A program made the position numbers and the translations under genes. From Advenella kashmirensis W13003 (GTDB lineage Bacteria > Pseudomonadota > Gammaproteobacteria > Burkholderiales > Burkholderiaceae_B), in contig NZ_KI650979.1 in the NCBI RefSeq assembly GCF_000506985.1, positions 1,111,825 through 1,175,824 on the forward strand: a stretch of 64,000 nt of DNA, in the 5' to 3' direction. Positions within the stretch are counted from its first letter, which is position 1; each line of letters opens with the position of its first letter. The notes under the pieces were generated by a model, which was not told where the DNA came from, ran no database searches, and saw only the letters and a list, made by a program, of their open reading frames with translations. Positions 61,510 through 64,000 of this stretch are shown here, piece by piece.

Positions 61510-62169
61510 CTATTTTCGGTTGAAATGTTGAACCAGATAATCACCCACGGACTGCACCAGCTGAACCATGAGGATCAGAATAACCACGGTCACGATCATG
61601 ACTTCGGTCTGATAGCGCTGGTATCCGAAACGGATCGCCAGATCGCCCAGGCCGCCACCGCCGATCACGCCCGACATGGCCGAATAGCTGATGAGCATGA
61701 TGGTGGTGACCACCACGGCACTGATAATGCCGGTTGTCGCTTCGGGCAACAGCGCCCACAATACGGTTTGCCGGGAGTCGGCGCCCATGGCGCGACAGGC
61801 TTCGGAAATGCCCGGGTCCAGTTCGCGCAGAACGTTTTCGACCAGACGGGCAAAAAACGGGGCGGCCCCCACCACCAGGGGCGGAATGGCTCCTCCGACG
61901 CCCAGCGCGCTGCCCATGATGAGGCGGGTAAAGGGGATCAGGACGATCAGCAAAATCAGAAACGGCACCGAGCGCAAAATATTGACGACCAGCGAGACAG
62001 ACTGGTACACAGGTCGATTGGCCAATAACTGGCGTTCACTCGTCAGAAACAGATAGACCCCCAGCGGCAGACCGATGATGACGGTCCAGACCAATGACCA
62101 GCCGGTCATCAGCAGAGTATCGATTGTTGCCTCGCCGATCAGCGGCCAGTCCAGCGTACTCCAGTTCAT
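61510..62169 (-). CDS. metI: Methionine ABC transporter permease MetI
   Basis: Inner-membrane permease of 219 residues with five membrane segments. It shows ATIDTLLMTGWSLVWTVIIG near residue 14, VVGAAPFFARLVENVLRELD near 106, the EAA-type loop EACRAMGADSRQTVLWALLP near 131, and MLISYSAMSGVIGGGGLGDL near 168, diagnostic of MetI. The start overlaps the metN stop by four bases and metQ follows after 18 bases. Confidence 0.95.
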   Translation of the reverse strand: MNWSTLDWPLIGEATIDTLLMTGWSLVWTVIIGLPLGVYLFLTSERQLLANRPVYQSVSLVVNILRSVPFLILLIVLIPFTRLIMGSALGVGGAIPPLVVGAAPFFARLVENVLRELDPGISEACRAMGADSRQTVLWALLPEATTGIISAVVVTTIMLISYSAMSGVIGGGGLGDLAIRFGYQRYQTEVMIVTVVILILMVQLVQSVGDYLVQHFNRK

Positions 62170-63176
62170 GGTCGCAATACCTCGTAATTCACGTGATTAT
62201 CTGTAAAAAAGCGCTCCAGCGGACCATAGCTCGACGCAGCGGCATCGACCGCCAGCACCAGTTGTCCATACGGCGTATCCTTGATTTTGCCCACGGCGCC
62301 CTGCAGGATGCTCAGGTTCACATTCAGATCGCGACTGGCCTGGCTCAACAAAGGCTGGGCTGCGTTCTGGCCACGATAGGTCAGGCGGACAATGCGCCCG
62401 GAGACGCCTTCGATCAGCTCTTTCCAGCCGTCGGCATCCACCCCGCTCTCGGAGAGCAGTGCGAGCGTCGTAGCGTGCTGTGGGTGCAGGAAAACATCGA
62501 CCACTTCACCGGATTCGGCAATACGACCATTGTCGATGATCGCCACTCGGTCGCACACGCTGCGGATGACGTCCATGCTGTGCGTGATCAATACCACGGT
62601 AATGCCGAAACGGTGATTGATGTCCAGCACCAGGTTCAGGATGGATTGCGTGGTTTCAGGGTCCAGCGCGCTGGTCGCTTCGTCACACAGAAGCAATTCG
62701 GGCTCGTTGGCCAGCGCCCGGGCGATGCCTACACGCTGTTGCTGGCCACCAGACAATTGCCTGGGATATTTGTAGGCGTGGTCCTTGAGCCCCACCAGCT
62801 CCAGCAGCGACAATGCACGCTCGGTCCTGGCTTTTTTGTCCATGCCGGCAAGACGCAGGGGAAAAGCGACATTCTGCACGACAGTGCGGCTGGTCAACAG
62901 ATTGAAGTGCTGGAACACCATGCCGATTTTGTGACGCAGGGCGCGCAGCGAGGCTTCGCTGATGGTGGTAATGTCCTGGCCGTGGAGCAATACGCTGCCG
63001 CTGGTGGGCCGCTCCAGCAGATTCAGCATGCGTATCAGCGTGCTTTTGCCGGCGCCGGAGCGCCCGATAATGCCGAAAATTTCGCCCTGAGCAATGTCCA
63101 GGCTGACGCCAGCCAGCGCCTCGACCACTTTATCGCGGGAGGCGTAGGATTTATGAATATTCTTTAGCTGAATCAA
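62166..63176 (-). CDS. metN: Methionine ABC transporter ATP-binding protein MetN
   Basis: Cytoplasmic ATPase of the methionine importer, 336 residues. It starts at TTG 63176 (protein MIQLKNIHKSYASRDKVVEA), which matches the family N-terminus exactly; no in-frame ATG lies nearby. Walker A is near residue 38 (GIIGRSGAGKSTLIRMLNLL), the signature near 140 (RQLSGGQQQRVGIARALANE), and Walker B near 162 (LLLCDEATSALDPETTQSIL). A C-terminal NIL domain (about 255-330) senses methionine and gives trans-inhibition in E. coli. It is the first gene of metNIQ. A sigma70-type promoter lies 84 bases upstream. Confidence 0.95.
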   Translation of the reverse strand: MIQLKNIHKSYASRDKVVEALAGVSLDIAQGEIFGIIGRSGAGKSTLIRMLNLLERPTSGSVLLHGQDITTISEASLRALRHKIGMVFQHFNLLTSRTVVQNVAFPLRLAGMDKKARTERALSLLELVGLKDHAYKYPRQLSGGQQQRVGIARALANEPELLLCDEATSALDPETTQSILNLVLDINHRFGITVVLITHSMDVIRSVCDRVAIIDNGRIAESGEVVDVFLHPQHATTLALLSESGVDADGWKELIEGVSGRIVRLTYRGQNAAQPLLSQASRDLNVNLSILQGAVGKIKDTPYGQLVLAVDAAASSYGPLERFFTDNHVNYEVLRP

Positions 63177-63259
63177 CGTACATACTCTAAAAAGCGATGA
63201 TGTTTAATCGGATTTTATATTACTTTTGAAAATTTGTTTTTATTTAAACATACCCAATG

Positions 63260-63288
63260 GTTATATAAAACAGTAAGTTATCCGTCAC
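63260..63288 (-). promoter_or_regulatory. Promoter of the metNIQ operon
   Basis: Minus strand GTGACG (63283-63288), 17 bases, and TATAAC (63260-63265) give a reasonable sigma70 promoter with a start point near 63253 and a 77-base AT-rich leader to metN. No SAM riboswitch or S-box was recognised. An inverted repeat ttatggc-N8-gccataa (63324-63345) just upstream could be an activator site. Confidence 0.5.
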
Positions 63289-63323
63289 GCTTCAAGCCCT
63301 GACGAGACCGACATCTTGTGCTG

Positions 63324-63345
63324 TTATGGCGCTATTTTGCCATAA
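63324..63345. repeat. Inverted repeat upstream of metN
   Basis: Arms ttatggc (63324-63330) and gccataa (63339-63345) are exact complements with an eight-base spacer. It lies between the rpsJ terminator and the metN promoter, centred about 50 bases upstream of the -35. It may be an operator or activator site for metNIQ, or part of the old rearrangement junction. Nothing else of note is seen between 63346 and 63471. Confidence 0.35.
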
Positions 63346-63471
63346 TCGTGCTGATGGCAGAACCCGCCAGTCTATGACGGCATGGGGAGGGCGCAATGAA
63401 AAGCGGCGCAAAGGCAACGGCTCGAACCGCCCGATGGCATGATCGACAGTGCCGTGTCTGTACAGCTTTGC

Positions 63472-63505
63472 ACAAAAGAAAATACCGTGCCAGGGCACGG
63501 TATTT
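63472..63505 (-). terminator. Intrinsic terminator after rpsJ
   Basis: On the minus strand an 11-bp perfect stem (arms 63495-63505 and 63480-63490, aaataccgtgc) with a four-base loop is followed by tttcttttg. It lies about 65 bases after the rpsJ stop codon and should stop transcripts from the tuf/rpsJ side before metN. Confidence 0.88.
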
Positions 63506-63569
63506 ACGTATGGCCGTCAAATCCTCACCTGAACGGCGGGTCGGACCGGCCTATGAACAACCATCTGTC

Positions 63570-63881
63570 TTATTGCAGTGCGATTTCGACGTCAACACCA
63601 GCAGGCAAATCCAGGCGCATCAGGGCGTCAACGGTTTTGTCGGTTGGATCAACGATGTCCATCAGACGCTGGTGCGTGCGGATTTCGAACTGATCGCGTG
63701 ACGTTTTGTTCACGTGTGGTGAACGCAGCACGTCGTAGCGTTTAATGCGAGTTGGAAGTGGTACGGGGCCACGGACAACAGCACCGGTGCGCTTTGCTGT
63801 ATCCACGATTTCAGCAGCTGACTGATCGATCAGTTTGTAGTCAAACGCTTTAAGGCGAATACGGATTTTCTGGTTTTTCAT
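63570..63881 (-). CDS. rpsJ: 30S ribosomal protein S10 (NusE)
   Basis: Small-subunit head protein and transcription antitermination factor NusE, 103 residues. It starts [20 protein letters not shown] and has [20 protein letters not shown] near residue 24, [20 protein letters not shown] near 48 and [20 protein letters not shown] near 70, all diagnostic. Upstream lies the tail of a gene that is probably tuf, the normal neighbour. Downstream, instead of rplC, come a terminator and metNIQ; rplC is 38.6 kb further along the same strand. Thus the head gene of the S10 operon is detached from the rest. Confidence 0.97.
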   Translation of the reverse strand: MKNQKIRIRLKAFDYKLIDQSAAEIVDTAKRTGAVVRGPVPLPTRIKRYDVLRSPHVNKTSRDQFEIRTHQRLMDIVDPTDKTVDALMRLDLPAGVDVEIALQ

Positions 63882-63943
63882 GGGAATTCCTAAAGAACAA
63901 TTATAAAGAACGAGCTACCTGATGACAGTAGCGGCATACATGT

Positions 63944-63965
63944 CCGGCAGCCCGAAGGCTGCCGG
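63944..63965 (-). other. Stable UUCG-loop hairpin between the tuf-like gene and rpsJ
   Basis: Arms 63957-63965 and 63944-63952 are exact complements (ccggcagcc/ggctgccgg). On the transcribed strand the loop is TTCG closed by C-G, the very stable UUCG tetraloop. No T-run follows, so it is not a standard terminator. It could be a processing or attenuation signal that sets the level of rpsJ relative to the upstream gene. Confidence 0.7.
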
Positions 63966-63981
63966 GAGCATCTATTACGAA

Positions 63982-64000
63982 TTACTTCGTGATTTTAGCA
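63982..64000 (-). CDS. C-terminal codons of an upstream gene, probably tuf (EF-Tu)
   Basis: The last 19 bases of the window, read on the minus strand, give the codons for Ala-Lys-Ile-Thr-Lys and a TAA stop. EF-Tu proteins of this group end in a VVAKI-type sequence, and tuf normally precedes rpsJ, so tuf is the likely identity. Only five residues are visible, so this rests mainly on gene order. Confidence 0.5.

Noticed and set aside
63177..63300. SAM riboswitch upstream of metNIQ
   Set aside because: The leader is only about 77 bases, AT-rich and without the conserved SAM riboswitch cores.
25000..63569. Integrative element or genomic island inserted between rpsJ and rplC
   Set aside because: No integrase, transposase, phage gene, tRNA attachment site or flanking direct repeat was found by eye, so a mobile-element mechanism is not claimed; only the separation itself is reported.

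Overview
The window looks like chromosome of a betaproteobacterium of the order Burkholderiales, most likely family Alcaligenaceae (Advenella/Bordetella/Achromobacter type). This is an inference from gene content: a tripartite tricarboxylate (TctABC) transporter with a Bug-type receptor, TRAP and Liv-type ABC transporters, sugar-acid catabolic genes, and an S10 ribosomal operon whose S3 protein has a long basic Arg/Gly/Ala-rich tail. Almost every gene is on the minus strand. The exceptions are the sugar ABC operon (27.0-36.6 kb) and two lysine/aminoadipate-type genes (52.6-55.4 kb).

Layout: 1-19.3 kb is a sugar-acid and organic-acid block. It holds a xylonate-dehydratase-like IlvD protein cut by the window start, a TRAP transporter, an SDR, an Ldh2-type dehydrogenase, a TctABC transporter, an FAH-family enzyme with its FadR-type regulator, a KDG kinase, DgoA and DgoK, and two GlcD-like FAD oxidases. 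Inside it (12.5-14.7 kb) sits a fasciclin / ECF sigma / RskA-like anti-sigma set. From 20.2 to 25.0 kb is the S10 ribosomal operon from rplC to rpsQ. From 25.3 to 37.6 kb is a sugar catabolic regulon: an FGGY kinase, and a divergent DeoC-type aldolase, ALDH16-type two-domain aldehyde dehydrogenase, RbsD/FucU mutarotase, ribokinase-family kinase and ribose-type ABC transporter, followed by a DeoR-type repressor. From 37.8 to 45.8 kb is one tight operon with an FAD amine/amino-acid oxidase-like protein, LivKHMGF, an XRE-cupin regulator and an ornithine-cyclodeaminase-family protein. From 46.0 to 52.1 kb is a transglutaminase / alpha-E / circularly permuted ATP-grasp cluster. From 52.6 kb on come an ALDH7-type dehydrogenase, an aminoadipate-type aminotransferase, RmuC, a GMC oxidase with a Tat-targeted small subunit, an RHH protein, GloA and MetNIQ. 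At the right end lie rpsJ (S10) and the last codons of a gene that is probably tuf.

The most striking point is structural. rpsJ, normally the first gene of the S10 operon and directly upstream of rplC, lies about 38.6 kb from rplC on the same strand. All of the sugar, amino-acid, peptide and methionine genes lie between the two pieces. rpsJ is followed by its own intrinsic terminator, and rplC has its own good sigma70-type promoter and a long leader, so the split looks stable and functional. At the other end the operon stops after rpsQ at a strong terminator, and rplN does not follow.

Other points of interest are an ALDH16-type protein in a deoxysugar-like operon controlled from a long palindromic operator, a fused and duplicated alpha-E/ATP-grasp system of unknown product, a SigK/RskA/fasciclin arrangement resembling that of mycobacteria, a 50-bp near-perfect palindrome in the sugar-acid operon, and a truncated orphan DUF4415 (BrnA-like) antitoxin gene at the 3' end of the ABC operon. 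No rRNA, tRNA, CRISPR array, insertion sequence or phage gene was recognised.
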